The position numbers and the translations under genes were made by a program. Under the pieces are notes generated by a model. The model did no database searches, was not told the origin of the DNA, and saw nothing but the letters and a program-made list of their open reading frames with translations. From positions 1 through 6,006 of the forward strand of contig JAADFV010000156.1 in assembly GCA_013152695.1 (NCBI GenBank): DNA of 6,006 bases, given 5' to 3'. Positions within the stretch are counted from its first letter, which is position 1, and each line of letters starts with the position of its first letter. Shown here one piece after another: positions 5,889 through 6,006 of this stretch. The DNA is from Chloroflexota bacterium. GTDB lineage: Bacteria > Chloroflexota > Anaerolineae > J102.

Positions 5889-6006
5889 GCGCTGGTTTTC
5901 ACCGCATCCCTGAGGTATCGAAGTCATCCCCGCAATCATACCCGCCAGCGTAAAAATGCCCCGCTTAAGATGTCCCCGGAAAACTTGCAGCGCGGCTGGC
6001 GTTCTC
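5889..6006. other. Right-edge region with short direct repeats, no assignable gene
   Basis: No frame here gives a convincing coding segment. On the plus strand two related motifs follow each other, AAAATGCCCCG (5953-5963) and AAGATGTCCCCG (5967-5978), preceded by GCCAGCGT. A frame open to the window edge starts at ATG 5970 (MSPENLQRGWRS) but has no Shine-Dalgarno. On the minus strand a frame enters from the edge and ends at TGA 5876-5874 (about 43 codons, ending ENQRSSHP). Neither is recognised. Repeated motifs of this kind occur at the ends of some insertion sequences, for example IS21-like ones, but no terminal repeat or transposase can be shown here. Confidence 0.25.

Noticed and set aside
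1..6006. tRNA, rRNA, CRISPR array, toxin-antitoxin or defence genes
   Set aside because: Searched by eye on both strands; no cloverleaf, regular spacer array or diagnostic motifs were found.

Overview
The window holds one leftward (minus-strand) carbohydrate-uptake operon, read from right to left: a lipoprotein sugar-binding protein (5498-3951), two ABC permeases of the MalF and MalG type (3839-2667 and 2664-1627), and an FGGY-family sugar kinase most like xylulokinase (1607-81). The four genes are tightly packed. The permeases are linked by a stop-restart junction, the kinase starts 19 nt after the second permease, and the only sizeable gap (111 nt, between binding protein and first permease) carries a strong stem-loop. 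Together they form a capture, import and phosphorylate module for a pentose, pentulose or related polyol. No ATP-binding subunit, isomerase or dehydrogenase, and no regulator gene, lies in the window.

The likely source is a member of the Chloroflexota (Anaerolineae/Caldilineae-like). The main reason is the linker after the lipoprotein cysteine of the binding protein, a valine-rich repeat of the VVEKTVVVTQVVEKEVV type, which I associate with solute-binding lipoproteins of that phylum. Sequences on moderate-GC DNA and a transporter without its own ATPase are compatible but not diagnostic. This is inference from pattern, not from a database match.

Layout. 1-80: short non-coding tail with a decaying 8-bp tandem repeat near the edge. 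81-5498: the four genes. 5499-6006: about 500 bp with no convincing gene. That stretch contains, in the direction of transcription, possible repeats of an unknown or mobile element at the right edge, two hairpins followed by a T-tract (possible terminator of an upstream unit), a well-spaced TTGACA-N17-TATTCT promoter, a perfect 22-bp palindrome sitting at the expected start of transcription (likely repressor operator), and then a leader of about 300 nt with further palindromes, a full-consensus Shine-Dalgarno sequence and a small hairpin before the binding-protein gene.

I see no sign of a wholly new system. The points most worth following are the promoter/operator pair, the extra membrane segments in both permeases, the Met-Asn in place of Met-His at the sugar-binding loop of the kinase, and the long structured leader.
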